The translations under genes were made by a program, and so were the position numbers. The notes below the pieces were generated by a model that saw nothing but the letters and a program-made list of their open reading frames with translations, did not search any database and had not been told where the DNA came from. Shown one piece after another: positions 11,601 to 20,833 of a stretch of 64,000 nt of DNA. Origin of the DNA: Pseudoalteromonas tunicata (GTDB taxonomy: Bacteria; Pseudomonadota; Gammaproteobacteria; Enterobacterales; Alteromonadaceae); the NCBI RefSeq assembly GCF_002310815.1, contig NZ_CP011032.1:1404001-1468000 (forward strand), written 5' to 3'. The first letter of the stretch is position 1. Each line of letters begins with the position of its first letter.

Positions 11601-11631
11601 CTTAATTTATTAAGTGAGTTCAAATTTGCTT

Positions 11632-11707
11632 GGGGCTATAGCTCAGCTGGGAGAGCGCTTCGCTGGCAGTGAAGAGGTCTGCGGTTCGATCCCGCATAGC
11701 TCCACCA
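11632..11707 (+). tRNA. tRNA-Ala (anticodon GGC)
   Basis: 76 nt, CCA encoded. Last gene of the array; its 31-bp leader repeats the one before the second Ala gene. Confidence 0.97.
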
Positions 11708-11853
11708 AGCAAATTTATTACCTACCAAATTTTCAAAATTCCTAAATTATGCATATAGTTAGCTCAGAGATTTACTGTGCTAATTTTCCGTTTTTATTTT
11801 TCATACTAAATTTCTAATTCACTCAGGTTTTTGTGCGAAGGAAGTTAGATTTT

Positions 11854-12504
11854 ATGAAAAACTCAATCCATCATACTTTAATTCAGTTAAAACCATCATC
11901 ACCAATAACAGTGGAAATTATCACAGCAACAGGACAGCGTCTTGGTGTTCGCAGTTTTTATATTGGTTACTTAGCCGACCAGTATATTTTTTTACATAAA
12001 CCAGATTGTCGAAAAAGCCCTGAAGTTGATCATTATTTGGTACCACAAACCGCGTGTACTATTCGTGCATTATCCGAAGAAGGGCGTGGAGCTGTGCTCG
12101 CTTTTGTAACAACCATTGTCAAAGTAATTGATATCCCGACTAAAATGTTAGTTTGCACTGTACCGAGTAATATTGCTTCCCAACCACTTAGAAAAGATAT
12201 TCGTATTCCAACCTCAATTCCCGCGCAAATTAAGTCAGCATCTGCAATGTGCGACGTGATGATTTTAGATTTATCCCAACATGGTTGCAGAGTTTTAATA
12301 GAAAAAGAGCATCCAGTTGATTTATCGATAAAAAAGATACAGCTCAGAACAATTGAAACGCAAGATCAAGCATCGTTAACATTAGAATGTGAAGTATGTT
12401 CAGTAAAGCGGCAGGGAAAATTTGAAATTGTGGGTCTTCAGTTTAACGATACGCTAAGTAAAGAGGTTGAATTATTGATTAAACAATTAATATTTAATCA
12501 ATAA
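11854..12504 (+). CDS. PilZ-domain protein (YcgR-like, c-di-GMP receptor)
   Basis: 216 residues from ATG 11854, preceded by GGAAG at 9 bp; an in-frame GTG at 11833 is less likely. The C-terminal half carries the PilZ c-di-GMP signature, RKDIR (RxxxR type) followed by LDLSQHGCRV (D/NxSxxG type). The N-terminal half (about 15-100) looks like the YcgR-type flagellar-brake N-terminal domain. PilZ proteins translate c-di-GMP levels into changes in motility or surface behaviour. No flagellar genes are nearby, so its target is unknown. A cluster of tRNA genes lies directly upstream. Confidence 0.85.
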   Translation: MKNSIHHTLIQLKPSSPITVEIITATGQRLGVRSFYIGYLADQYIFLHKPDCRKSPEVDHYLVPQTACTIRALSEEGRGAVLAFVTTIVKVIDIPTKMLVCTVPSNIASQPLRKDIRIPTSIPAQIKSASAMCDVMILDLSQHGCRVLIEKEHPVDLSIKKIQLRTIETQDQASLTLECEVCSVKRQGKFEIVGLQFNDTLSKEVELLIKQLIFNQ

Positions 12505-12520
12505 CTCATTAAATAGGGGA

Positions 12521-12922
12521 TTAAAAGTCGTCTAATTTTGTTTTAGTCTGAATAAGTTCAATCGCATAACCATCAGGATCTTTTACAAACGCAATTTCAG
12601 TGGTACCACCAAGCACTGGACCAGGCTCTCTGGTTACAATACCACCACGGGCTTTTATCTGCTCACAGGCACGGTAAATATCATCAAACTCAAGCGCAAT
12701 ATGGCCATACGCATTACCTAAATCGTAACTATCAGTATCCCAGTTATAGGTTAGTTCAATTACAGCTTGCTCTGATTCATCAGCGTAACCAACAAATGCA
12801 AGGGTATAGCGGTATTGTGGGTTCTCTGCACGGCGGATTTCTTTCATGCCAAGTACTTGAGTATAAAAAGCGATGGATTTCTCTAAATCAGTAACACGAA
12901 GCATGGTATGGAGTAAACGCAT
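12521..12922 (-). CDS. gloA: Lactoylglutathione lyase (glyoxalase I)
   Basis: 133 residues from ATG 12922 ([16 protein letters not shown]), the typical glyoxalase I N-terminus; the open frame upstream to 12967 is derived from an nth remnant. It converts the methylglyoxal-glutathione hemithioacetal to S-lactoylglutathione. The four metal ligands of the family are visible: His5, a Glu in VIELTYNWD, the His in GHIALEFDD and the Glu in YAIELIQ. Upstream, the nth-like 3' remnant suggests that gloA once followed nth directly on the same strand. The accessory region now separates them by about 19 kb. Confidence 0.95.
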   Translation of the reverse strand: MRLLHTMLRVTDLEKSIAFYTQVLGMKEIRRAENPQYRYTLAFVGYADESEQAVIELTYNWDTDSYDLGNAYGHIALEFDDIYRACEQIKARGGIVTREPGPVLGGTTEIAFVKDPDGYAIELIQTKTKLDDF

Positions 12923-12932
12923 GTTAAACAAC

Positions 12933-13174
12933 CTCTGTTTTATTTTTAAATTCACATAAATCTTCAATTAAGTAACTGCTGATCTTGGTCCTCGTTCACA
13001 AGGTACAGCATCCATTTCGGACGAACCTATAATGCAGATTCAGTTTAAACTTAATTAGCGCGCCTTATTTTAACGTGTTATCACAACCAACAACATCTTT
13101 TACCATGGCAAATTTAGAACGGTTAGAAACACAGAAAATATGCGTGTCGACAGCGATTGCCGGGCAGCCAAAAG
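12933..13174 (-). pseudogene. nth 3' fragment 1 (most decayed)
   Basis: The stretch 12933-12970 matches the last codons of nth (CEFKEKTE region), and 13086-13174 matches the segment around TIAVDTHIFRVSNRTKF. The middle (12971-13085) is unrelated or scrambled. Fragment 1 lies next to gloA and is probably the original chromosomal nth 3' end. It ends at the same break as the other fragments. Confidence 0.8.
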
Positions 13175-13188
13175 ATAATTATGCTAGA
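13171..13188 (+). repeat. Island left-end motif, copy 1
   Basis: AAAGATAATTATGCTAGA directly abuts nth fragment 1. Related 18-bp motifs occur at 15035, 18357, 20747 and 23069. Confidence 0.7.
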
Positions 13189-13289
13189 CAGATGCAAAGG
13201 CTGCATTCGTATTCATGTTAATGGGCTGTTGAAAATAATGTCGCTACATCGCATATTCTTTGAACTTAATCGTTTAAGGTGTTCCAAAA

Positions 13290-14681
13290 ATGAAAAAATT
13301 TACGCTCATATTACTGTTTTTAGGGTTGTGTGCCTGCACTAATATAAGTAAAAAAACTAAGACAACAAATATTTCCTCTAATTATGTTCCACAAGAATAT
13401 GTGAAGTTAACGCATCCTGAGTGGAGTAAGAACGCAAGTTTTTATCAAATTAATACACGACAGTTCACGCCTGAAGGAACATTTGCAGCCGCTGAGCATC
13501 AACTACCACGATTAAAAGAACTTGGCGTAGATATTCTTTGGTTAATGCCGATTCATCCGATTGGCGAAGAAAACAGAAAAGGATCCTTGGGTAGCCCATA
13601 TTCAGTAAAAGATTACTACGGTGTTAATCCGGAGTTTGGTACCTTAGATGACTTAAAAAGCTTTGTTAACGCTGCTCACGAATTAGGTTTGTACGTTATT
13701 TTAGATTGGGTAGCAAATCATAGTGCTTGGGATAATGAATTAAGACATAAGCACCAAAATTGGTATACAAAAAATTCGCAAGGTAACTTTCAACCTACGC
13801 CGTGGTGGGATTGGTCAGACATAATCGACTTTGATTATAACGTACCAGAAATGCGTGAATACATGACTGATGCAATGAAGTATTGGGTCAAAGAAGTAAA
13901 TATTGATGGTTATCGATGTGATGTAGCTGGTTTTGTTCCTCTCGATTTTTGGGAAAACGTAAGGGCGGAGCTAGACGCGATCAAGCCCGTTTTTATGTTA
14001 GCTGAATGGGAAATGCGTGATTTACATGCTAAAGCTTTTGATGCTACTTATGCATGGTCTTGGCAGGAAGCTATTCATGATATTTTAAGTGGTCACGCTG
14101 ATTTAAATAGATTGTTTGTATACTATTCATGGAATGAGGGAGCGTATCCGAAAAATAGCTATCGGATGACGTATGTTTCAAATCACGATGCTAATTCATG
14201 GGAAGGAACCGTGTTTGAGCGTTATGGTAGCGAAGAAAAAGTAGCGACAGCAATCGTATTGTCTATTGTCGGTGAAGGTATGCCATTAATTTATAATGGA
14301 CTTGAAGCAGGGAATAGTAAGCGGCTTGAGTTTTTTGAAAAAGATCCTATAGAATGGAAAGAGCATGACTTTAAGCCATTGATTCAGAAGCTCTTAGCTT
14401 TGCTGAAACAAAACAGTGCGTTGTGGCATGGTAAATATGGCGCGACAATGGAGCGTATTTATAATACTAATCCGACAGAGGTGTTTAGTTTTATCCGCGA
14501 AAATACCAAAGATAAAGTGTTTGTTGTGATTAATTTTTCTGATAAAGAGCAAGATATTCAATTTATGGGTCCACAAACAGCTGGAGTATATACAGAGCTA
14601 TTTAGCAAACAAAAGGCAACGCTTACTGAAGACGCAAGCCTTAAATTGGCGCCTTGGGAGTATAGAGTTTATGTTCGGTAA
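13290..14681 (+). CDS. GH13 alpha-amylase-family lipoprotein
   Basis: 463 residues with a lipoprotein signal (MKKFTLILLFLGLCAC, lipid Cys16), so probably periplasmic or outer-membrane attached. The TIM-barrel glycoside hydrolase 13 motifs are in order: VILDWVANH (region I), DGYRCDVAG with nucleophile Asp211 (II), LAEWE with acid/base Glu239 (III) and YVSNHD with Asp300 (IV). A C-terminal beta domain follows. It should hydrolyse alpha-1,4-glucan-type sugars; the exact substrate cannot be read from sequence. It is the only gene of its island module, lying between nth fragments 1 and 2. No maltose/starch transport genes are nearby. Confidence 0.92.
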   Translation: MKKFTLILLFLGLCACTNISKKTKTTNISSNYVPQEYVKLTHPEWSKNASFYQINTRQFTPEGTFAAAEHQLPRLKELGVDILWLMPIHPIGEENRKGSLGSPYSVKDYYGVNPEFGTLDDLKSFVNAAHELGLYVILDWVANHSAWDNELRHKHQNWYTKNSQGNFQPTPWWDWSDIIDFDYNVPEMREYMTDAMKYWVKEVNIDGYRCDVAGFVPLDFWENVRAELDAIKPVFMLAEWEMRDLHAKAFDATYAWSWQEAIHDILSGHADLNRLFVYYSWNEGAYPKNSYRMTYVSNHDANSWEGTVFERYGSEEKVATAIVLSIVGEGMPLIYNGLEAGNSKRLEFFEKDPIEWKEHDFKPLIQKLLALLKQNSALWHGKYGATMERIYNTNPTEVFSFIRENTKDKVFVVINFSDKEQDIQFMGPQTAGVYTELFSKQKATLTEDASLKLAPWEYRVYVR

Positions 14682-14790
14682 TGTTTAAAGGTTAAGCGTT
14701 TATTTGAGGTTTTCAAATTAAGATAATCATGCGGGTAGCACATATTTAAGTTATTCGCATGATCATTAATATATTTCAATTAAAAATTAG

Positions 14791-15038
14791 TTACTCTGTT
14801 TTCTCTTTAAACTCACATAAGTCTTCAATAATACATGAACCACAACGCGGTTTTCGGGCGGTACAGGTATAACGACCATGCAGGATTAACCAGTGGTGCA
14901 CGTCAACTTTAAATTCTTTTGGAACGACTTTTAGTAGTTTTTGTTCAACTTCTACAACATTTTTGCCGGGGGCAAATTTGGTACGGTTAGAAACACGGAA
15001 AATATGCGCGTCTACGGCAATCGTCGGCCAGCCGAAAG
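14791..15038 (-). pseudogene. nth 3' fragment 2 (frame still open)
   Basis: This fragment encodes the last ~82 residues of endonuclease III from FGWPTIAVDAHIFRVSNRT to CEFKEKTE without frameshift, including the four-Cys iron-sulfur motif. It has no start codon or catalytic HhH/Lys region. The sequence breaks at GGCTGGCC-coding bases, exactly as in the other fragments. Confidence 0.93.
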
Positions 15039-15052
15039 ATAATGATGGTAGA
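15035..15052 (+). repeat. Island left-end motif, copy 2
   Basis: AAAGATAATGATGGTAGA follows nth fragment 2. Confidence 0.75.
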
Positions 15053-15116
15053 TGAAATAAGCTGTAAAAGCGTAAACTAGCTTCACAACTATCTCTGCTT
15101 TCATTTAATCTTTACC

Positions 15117-16763
15117 TTATAAGCGCCGGATATCTTTAAGGTATTTGCGGCCGATAGGTATGAGGTGCTCTTCAACGATTAAGTCATAGTCTGCCGATGT
15201 TCTTCGTTTAAGTATAAAATGAGTGTCTACTTTAACCAAATATGATTTGTGGCAACGTATTATTTTTTCAGAACCTAGTGCTTTTTCTATGGTTTGCAGA
15301 TTTGTATCGACTAATTGCTCTTTAGTAGTTGTGCCATGTCGATAAACGATTTCTGAGTAGTTGCCTGCTGCTTTGACATATAGCACCTTATCAAGCAAAG
15401 CAACGATCTTTGCAATTTGAGGGCATAGGGAACGGCTGTTTTTATTGTTTTCTATTATCGTGCTACTTTCCGCTAATTCTTTCTGCGTTGAAATAATATT
15501 TGCTTGAACAATGCTATGTTGTTTATCTTTATCTTCTTGTGAAGTTAACGCTACCTTGTAACCATACATTAGCCCGCTAGCAAGTATGAGCACCTCTATA
15601 AAGGAACTTACTTTAATTAACGTCCAACCTACGAAATAATCGATTATATTTGCTACTGATAAGCCGGAAATAACACTACCGATAACAAAAACAATAAGTG
15701 CACATAGGTAAAAAACACCTTGCTTTCCTTTGCTAGACAAGGTGCGAACAGCAATAATAAATGTGATAGCAAGTACAATTAAACAGTTAAGTAATGCTAA
15801 ACCATAAGCGATTTGATACATGGTAGGGTCGGTACGCTCAAAGGAAACGCAATAACATAACCAAATGAAAATAAGCATTCTTTGATTATATTTCAGTAAG
15901 CTGCCAGCTTTTGTTTTTTTTTGTTTAAGTTTTAAATAATCATAACTAAAAAAAGCAAAGGTAATAAAAAACAATATCCCTAGCGAATTAGGCGTAAAAA
16001 AGGGTACCCCTTGAATTTGAGGAAAAGTGCTTTTTAACCAACCTTCTCCCGCAGCTACCCATAAAAAAATAGAGGTGAGTAAAGCACCGTATTTAAGAAA
16101 TATAGTTTGTCGAAAAAAAACATAGCTTAGAATGCTAAACAATAAGAATAAGCTAATGATGCCAAAATAGATCCCATCTATTAGCGATGATTTTTTAATG
16201 CGATCGGTAAATTCTTTAGGTGTGAGAACAAATAGCTCTCCACGTAAGTAGCGACCTGAAATAGATATGTAAACGGGATTTTTTATCGTTTCTTTAGTCA
16301 GTTTAATTGAGAGTAATTTGTTATCGGTGCTTGAGGGAGTAAGTAACTTTTCTTGGGTTACATTATCATGTTGATAAAGCAAAATGGCATCAGTAAAAAT
16401 ATTATTTCGTGCGATAACCAAAACTAATCCATCAGGAGACGGCAATACTGATTGATCTAATTGAATTCGAATCAATGAATAACGATGGTTGCCAAGGTTA
16501 AAATTTCCTTCTTTTATAGGTTGCCAATTAAACGCGTCATTTGCAGCATTAAGCGATATAGGGCTATCGCTTTTATGGATTGATACATCAGCAACATAAC
16601 CTTGTGTAACAGCAGAGCTTTTGCTTTGCGTTAGGAAGTAGGTAAAACATATTAGTATCGAGAGAAGGATTATACTCTGTTTACCATGTTTTATTGTTGG
16701 TAGCTTTATACTGTTTGTCAATTTTACAATATTCCATTTGTTATTATTGTTATTTATAATCAA
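15117..16763 (-). CDS. 7TM sensor with C-terminal LytTR DNA-binding domain
   Basis: 548 residues. One N-terminal hydrophobic helix (about 30-45) is followed by an extracytoplasmic domain (about 50-190) and seven or so transmembrane helices (about 195-405), like the 7TMR-DISM architecture. After a short coiled linker, a LytTR domain occupies about 445-548 (VLYVKAAGNYSEIVY...IIRCHKSYLV...IPIGRKYLKDIRRL). LytTR domains bind DNA, so this may be a one-component membrane-bound transcription regulator. The divergent neighbour encodes a serine hydrolase lipoprotein and is its most likely target. The start codon is uncertain. It is part of the island module between nth fragments 2 and 3. Confidence 0.85.
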   Translation of the reverse strand: MIINNNNNKWNIVKLTNSIKLPTIKHGKQSIILLSILICFTYFLTQSKSSAVTQGYVADVSIHKSDSPISLNAANDAFNWQPIKEGNFNLGNHRYSLIRIQLDQSVLPSPDGLVLVIARNNIFTDAILLYQHDNVTQEKLLTPSSTDNKLLSIKLTKETIKNPVYISISGRYLRGELFVLTPKEFTDRIKKSSLIDGIYFGIISLFLLFSILSYVFFRQTIFLKYGALLTSIFLWVAAGEGWLKSTFPQIQGVPFFTPNSLGILFFITFAFFSYDYLKLKQKKTKAGSLLKYNQRMLIFIWLCYCVSFERTDPTMYQIAYGLALLNCLIVLAITFIIAVRTLSSKGKQGVFYLCALIVFVIGSVISGLSVANIIDYFVGWTLIKVSSFIEVLILASGLMYGYKVALTSQEDKDKQHSIVQANIISTQKELAESSTIIENNKNSRSLCPQIAKIVALLDKVLYVKAAGNYSEIVYRHGTTTKEQLVDTNLQTIEKALGSEKIIRCHKSYLVKVDTHFILKRRTSADYDLIVEEHLIPIGRKYLKDIRRL

Positions 16764-16891
16764 TAGGTTAAAGGTATTATGCTCGAATTACTATACCGTT
16801 CATAAATCGTATTGTAGCAACTATTATTTATTATTAAACAAACTGTTAATCTAACTCAGTTCTAGAATAAAATTAAAGGAAAAGTACGTAA

Positions 16892-17992
16892 ATGATGGAT
16901 AAGAATTATTTTCAGAATCTGATGGTTATGGGCATCTTGCTATTTATTTCGGCGTGTAACAGTAATGGTAAAAAACATGAAACTATTAAAACTGGTGTTC
17001 AATCAACGCTAGCTGAAACACTTGATACGGTGTTGGAGGCAAACCTTAATGATGATAATGCGGGGCTAATCATTTCAGTCTGGCAAAATGATGTGAATTT
17101 ATATACTGGAATGAAAGGCATTGCCAAACCTTATTTACCAATAACGGAGAACACTCAGTTTCGTTTAGCGTCGGTTAGTAAAACCTTTACTGCAATTGCA
17201 ATACTCAAATTATACGAGCAAGGATTTGTTGATCTAGAAGATTCTATCTTGGATTATTTGCCAGAATTAGATCAATCTTGGCAGGACATTTCTCTACATC
17301 ACTTACTGGTTCACCAATCAGGTATTCCAGACATATTTAACGATCTGGAAACACATCAGATTATTGATAATGAAATTACCAATGACAAAATATTTCATTA
17401 TTTTATCGAAAATCCAATGCTTGAGTTCAATGCGGGTAGCAATGAAGATTACAGCAATACAGGATATGTTTTATTAGCGAAAATAGTGAATATAGTCACG
17501 GGGAATACGTTTGCTAGTTATATGGAAAGTGAAATCTTTAGTCCTCTAGGGATGAATCATAGTTATATTCTGGATGAACATGCTGAAATTACAGAGCAAA
17601 CAGCAATGAATCTCGCAACGGAACACAAAATATTTGGACGTGAATCTTTTAGCTATGGCTCTGCTGCTCAAGTTAGTTCAATGGTAGATATGCAGCGTTT
17701 CTTATCTGCTTTTATGACAGGAAAAATTTTACAACCCGAGACTAAAGCGTTAATGATGACAACGTATAGTCCCCCTGATGAATCACTATTTAATGGTACA
17801 GGGTATGGTATATTTTATTTTAGTGATGATGGAAAAACGGTTTATGGTCATACTGGCGGCCATGATGGCTTTAGAACTATATATGCAATAAATCGTGAAA
17901 AAAATGCATTTATCGTCATTTTAGGTAATGGAGGAGATTATATGCCAGATTACAGTTATATGGTTGAGTTAGCAGCAGAGTTTTTAGAATAG
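16892..17992 (+). CDS. Serine hydrolase of the beta-lactamase/PBP4* (AmpC-like) family, lipoprotein
   Basis: 366 residues with a lipoprotein signal ending FISAC (Cys22). The three active-site motifs of class C-like serine hydrolases are present: SVSK (Ser94-Lys97), YSN (187-189) and HTGG in the last third. Such proteins include esterases, D-aminopeptidases and peptidoglycan-active enzymes; true beta-lactamase activity cannot be claimed. It is transcribed divergently from the LytTR sensor, sharing a ~130-bp promoter region. AAGGAAAAG precedes the ATG at 16892; a second ATG follows at 16895. Confidence 0.88.
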   Translation: MMDKNYFQNLMVMGILLFISACNSNGKKHETIKTGVQSTLAETLDTVLEANLNDDNAGLIISVWQNDVNLYTGMKGIAKPYLPITENTQFRLASVSKTFTAIAILKLYEQGFVDLEDSILDYLPELDQSWQDISLHHLLVHQSGIPDIFNDLETHQIIDNEITNDKIFHYFIENPMLEFNAGSNEDYSNTGYVLLAKIVNIVTGNTFASYMESEIFSPLGMNHSYILDEHAEITEQTAMNLATEHKIFGRESFSYGSAAQVSSMVDMQRFLSAFMTGKILQPETKALMMTTYSPPDESLFNGTGYGIFYFSDDGKTVYGHTGGHDGFRTIYAINREKNAFIVILGNGGDYMPDYSYMVELAAEFLE

Positions 17993-18060
17993 GGCTATCA
18001 ACTTCAAGTCGGATTAATGAAGACCTCCTTTGTTAGGAAAAAATAAAAAAGGGAGGTTAT

Positions 18061-18360
18061 TTACTCAACTTTATCATTAAACTCACACAAATCTTCAATA
18101 ATACAAGCATCACATAGAGGCTTACGTGCAACACAGGTATAACGGCCGTGCAGTATTAGCCAGTGATGCACATCGACTTTAAATTCTGCAGGTACAACTT
18201 TTGTATAGGGACATACTTATGCCGGGAGGGCAGGATGGCGTACGAGCAGTGTTTAGTAACTTTTGTTCTACTTGATCAATGTTTTTACGCATGGCAAATT
18301 TGCTACGATTGGAAACGCGGAAAATATGCGTATCTACAGCGATTGTCGGCCAGCCAAAAG
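18061..18360 (-). pseudogene. nth 3' fragment 3, with a ~52-bp insertion
   Basis: This fragment matches the same part of nth as fragment 2. It is interrupted at about 18202-18253 by an unrelated GC-richer segment (GTATAGGGACATACTTATGC and onwards) that the other copies lack. It ends at the common break and is followed by the left-end motif. Confidence 0.9.
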
Positions 18361-18374
18361 ATAATGAAAGTAGA
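18357..18374 (+). repeat. Island left-end motif, copy 3
   Basis: AAAGATAATGAAAGTAGA follows nth fragment 3. Confidence 0.75.
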
Positions 18375-18503
18375 TGTAAAAGGTAATACCTATAAGCTGC
18401 TTTTTAACTCCCTGACAGTTACTTTCGACATAGCTCTATTTACTCTAATTAAACAGTTAACAGTCTCAATAGTTTTAGTTTTTTAGAACAATGCCTTGGT
18501 CTA

Positions 18504-19577
18504 CTAAGTGCATTTTTTAAAAATCCATTCTAAAGGTCCGTTTTTATAATACTTGAGCCAAAACACACTGAAAATTACGCTAATTATGCAAAAGACCAAT
18601 GCAGCAAATACTGACACGTCTATGGTTTTATTAACGAGTAAGCCAGTCGCTTCAAGAATTCCCATGCCAACAATGACATGTGCTACATACAGAGTTAACG
18701 TTAACTGCCCAGTTTTGCTTAGCCACTCAATTAACTGGTTGGTAGGAAATACACTTGCTAGTTTTAGAGAAACTAGCAAAACAAGAACGGCAGAGCTTGC
18801 AGCTGAAAACATATATTGTGGCAACGGCGGTATTATTGACGTGGTTAACAAAAACTCAATTTCATCTTTTGACATGCCAATAGACGGGTCATCTCCTGCC
18901 CACAATCTCAGCATATAGAAACTGGCTTCTACAATAAGTAAAATACTTAAAGACCATGTAAACAAAGACTTCCTTACATTAGTATTGGATAAATCTTGTT
19001 TACCCAACCATATGCCAAATAACAAGAAACCACACCAAGGTAAAATTGGGTGATAACCATTAAAGAAAAGGTGTCTAATCAATCCTTCAGTTGTCCAAAA
19101 ACCAGTATAACTAAGCTCGAGCCAATCCCATCCTTTTTCGTAATCAAAGAATAGCCACATTAATGGGAATGCAAAAACAAAACCGATAGATGCACCGAGC
19201 AGTTTCTTGCTGCTAAGAGTAAATAAAAATGCAGCTATCAAAAAATAGAATGCATAGAATTTCAAGATGTCTGCTTCCCAAATAGAAGTAAAAGCCAAGC
19301 CAATCAAAAGTAGTAAAACAGACCTTTTTATCAAAGAGGTTCTTACTTGCTTTATGTGTTCCATTGAGCCACTGGTTACACATTTTTTAGTTAAAAGCGC
19401 AATACCTATACCCGCTAATATGACAAACAAAGCCGAGGCCCGGCCTTCGAGTAGAGCCGCAAACTCTATTAATTGTGGTGTGCCAATATCGGCGTTCATG
19501 GCTAACTTAAAGTTTACAATAACCATGCCAAAGAGCGCTAGTGCTCTTGCAAAGTCAATACCGATTAGTCTATTCAC
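18504..19577 (-). CDS. DUF418/HGSNAT-like multi-pass membrane protein
   Basis: 357 residues with about 9-10 transmembrane segments. The N-terminus (LIGIDFARALALFGMVIVNF) and EGRASALFVILAGIG are typical of the DUF418/DUF1624 acyltransferase-like membrane family, and the C-terminus ends with the GPLEWIFKKCT pattern of DUF418. The substrate is unknown; related proteins are thought to transfer acyl groups across the membrane. A TetR-family gene is divergent, with an inverted repeat between them, so TetR control is likely. The pair makes up the module between nth fragments 3 and 4. Confidence 0.85.
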   Translation of the reverse strand: MNRLIGIDFARALALFGMVIVNFKLAMNADIGTPQLIEFAALLEGRASALFVILAGIGIALLTKKCVTSGSMEHIKQVRTSLIKRSVLLLLIGLAFTSIWEADILKFYAFYFLIAAFLFTLSSKKLLGASIGFVFAFPLMWLFFDYEKGWDWLELSYTGFWTTEGLIRHLFFNGYHPILPWCGFLLFGIWLGKQDLSNTNVRKSLFTWSLSILLIVEASFYMLRLWAGDDPSIGMSKDEIEFLLTTSIIPPLPQYMFSAASSAVLVLLVSLKLASVFPTNQLIEWLSKTGQLTLTLYVAHVIVGMGILEATGLLVNKTIDVSVFAALVFCIISVIFSVFWLKYYKNGPLEWIFKKCT

Positions 19578-19620
19578 TTTCTTACCCCACAGAATTCATT
19601 TTTAACTTTTGAGACGTTGG

Positions 19621-19651
19621 TGTATCATAATGGAATTAAATATATGATACA
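19621..19651. promoter_or_regulatory. Probable TetR operator
   Basis: TGTATCAT (19621-19628) and ATGATACA (19644-19651) form a perfect 8-bp inverted repeat with a 15-bp AT-rich spacer. It lies in the 89-bp gap between the divergent DUF418 and tetR genes, overlapping the place where both promoters must be. Confidence 0.65.
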
Positions 19652-19666
19652 AGGTTGTCTCATAAA

Positions 19667-20221
19667 ATGGATGCAAGAACAAATAATTCTAGAAAAAAAA
19701 TCATTCAATCGGGGTTAAAACTGTTTATTCAAAATGAGGATTCAACGCTAGTTGATGTAGCTAAAATGGCTGAAGTTGGCAGAGCAACGGTGTACCGCCA
19801 ATTTAAGCATAAGGAAGCGCTTCAAGAAGAGATTGCGTTATATTGTTTAGACCGCTTTGATGAAGTAAATGTGTCCATTGAAAATAACGCTAAAGACTCA
19901 TTGGATGCTATTAAGCTTGTCTTCGAAAATACTTTGCCGTTATACGAAGAATTTGCTTTTTTGCAAAGATTCGAGAAGATGTTTCAGAAAAGTGAAAAGC
20001 TTCAACTTCGTATGCAACAGCAAGATAACGAGATACGAGAATTGATAAAACTTGCCAAAGATGAGGGGTTATTGAATAAGCACTTCTGTGTTGATTGGGT
20101 TTTTTATTTTTTTGAAGGTTTATTGTACGCAGGTTACAAGATGAGTCATTTAGATAATTACAGTTCAGTTCAAGCAGCACATCTAGCTTTTTTATCGTTC
20201 AAGAAAGGCGTTGCTTCATAA
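19667..20221 (+). CDS. TetR/AcrR-family transcriptional regulator
   Basis: 184 residues from ATG 19667; an upstream TTG at 19655 has no room for a ribosome site. The N-terminal helix-turn-helix is visible (TLVDVAKMAEVGRATVYRQFKHKEAL, residues about 30-55), followed by an all-helical ligand/dimer domain. It very likely represses the divergent DUF418 membrane protein gene and itself through the inverted repeat at 19621-19651. The inducer is unknown. It is island cargo between nth fragments 3 and 4. Confidence 0.9.
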   Translation: MDARTNNSRKKIIQSGLKLFIQNEDSTLVDVAKMAEVGRATVYRQFKHKEALQEEIALYCLDRFDEVNVSIENNAKDSLDAIKLVFENTLPLYEEFAFLQRFEKMFQKSEKLQLRMQQQDNEIRELIKLAKDEGLLNKHFCVDWVFYFFEGLLYAGYKMSHLDNYSSVQAAHLAFLSFKKGVAS

Positions 20222-20503
20222 CCCCCCGCAAGAGTATAGATGCAACATTAATGTACTTAAGACAGTTACTATAGCAGCATAACTTTTGAGCCATTCAACG
20301 AGCACATTTAGCTGCTAAAAGAAGTGAGTGAATCGTTAAAAGTTAACTTGGCACATCTTGTTGTTAATTTATTTAAAAGATCAGTTTGCTACCTATCTGT
20401 TCTTTTTAGGGGGGGAATCGACATAGCTTAAGTCAGCTATGTCGCAACTTGGCGCTAGGTAAGCAAAAGCTAACATCCGCTTTGGTATCGTAACAGGCTG
20501 GAG
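20222..20503. other. Non-coding right part of island module 4
   Basis: No gene is seen. A hairpin GACATAGCT/AGCTATGTC lies at 20420-20443; its role is not evident. Confidence 0.5.
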
Positions 20504-20750
20504 TTATTCAGTCTTATCTTTAAACTCACACAAGTCTTCAATAATACAGCTGCCACACTTTGGCTTACGCGCCACACAGGTATAACGTCCATTAAAATGA
20601 GCCAGTGGTGTACATCCACTTTAAACTCTTTGGGGATCATTTTTTCGAGTTTTTGTTCAACCGCAACCACATCTTTACCCATGGCAAATTTGGTACGGTT
20701 GGAAACGCGGAAAATATGCGTGTCGACAGCGATTGTCGGCCAGCCGAAAG
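20504..20750 (-). pseudogene. nth 3' fragment 4 (frameshifted)
   Basis: This fragment runs from the FGWP break to CEFKDKTE. A one-base deletion after the HHWLIL codons (CCATTAAAATG against CCATGTAAAATG in intact nth) shifts the frame. Flanked by the left-end motif. Confidence 0.92.
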
Positions 20751-20764
20751 ATAATGAACGTAGA
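20747..20764 (+). repeat. Island left-end motif, copy 4
   Basis: AAAGATAATGAACGTAGA. Fourteen bases further on is GCTTTGAGCGAGAAGC (20778-20793). This resembles the start of the recombinase remnant at 23113 and recurs inverted at 31953-31967. Confidence 0.75.
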
Positions 20765-20833
20765 CTTTTGCCAGGCTGCTTTGAGCGAGAAGCAGCCGCT
20801 CAGCTAAAATCTGCGCCTATTACGTTATGAAAT

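Noticed and set aside
13157..13342. A 61-codon frame before the amylase gene
   Set aside because: It starts within nth fragment 1 and overlaps the amylase signal peptide in another frame.
14791..15038. nth fragment 2 as a functional small protein
   Set aside because: The frame is open but has no start codon or ribosome site, and the catalytic HhH region is missing.
18163..18486. A 107-codon plus-strand frame
   Set aside because: Antisense to nth fragment 3 and running into the module end; no recognised features.
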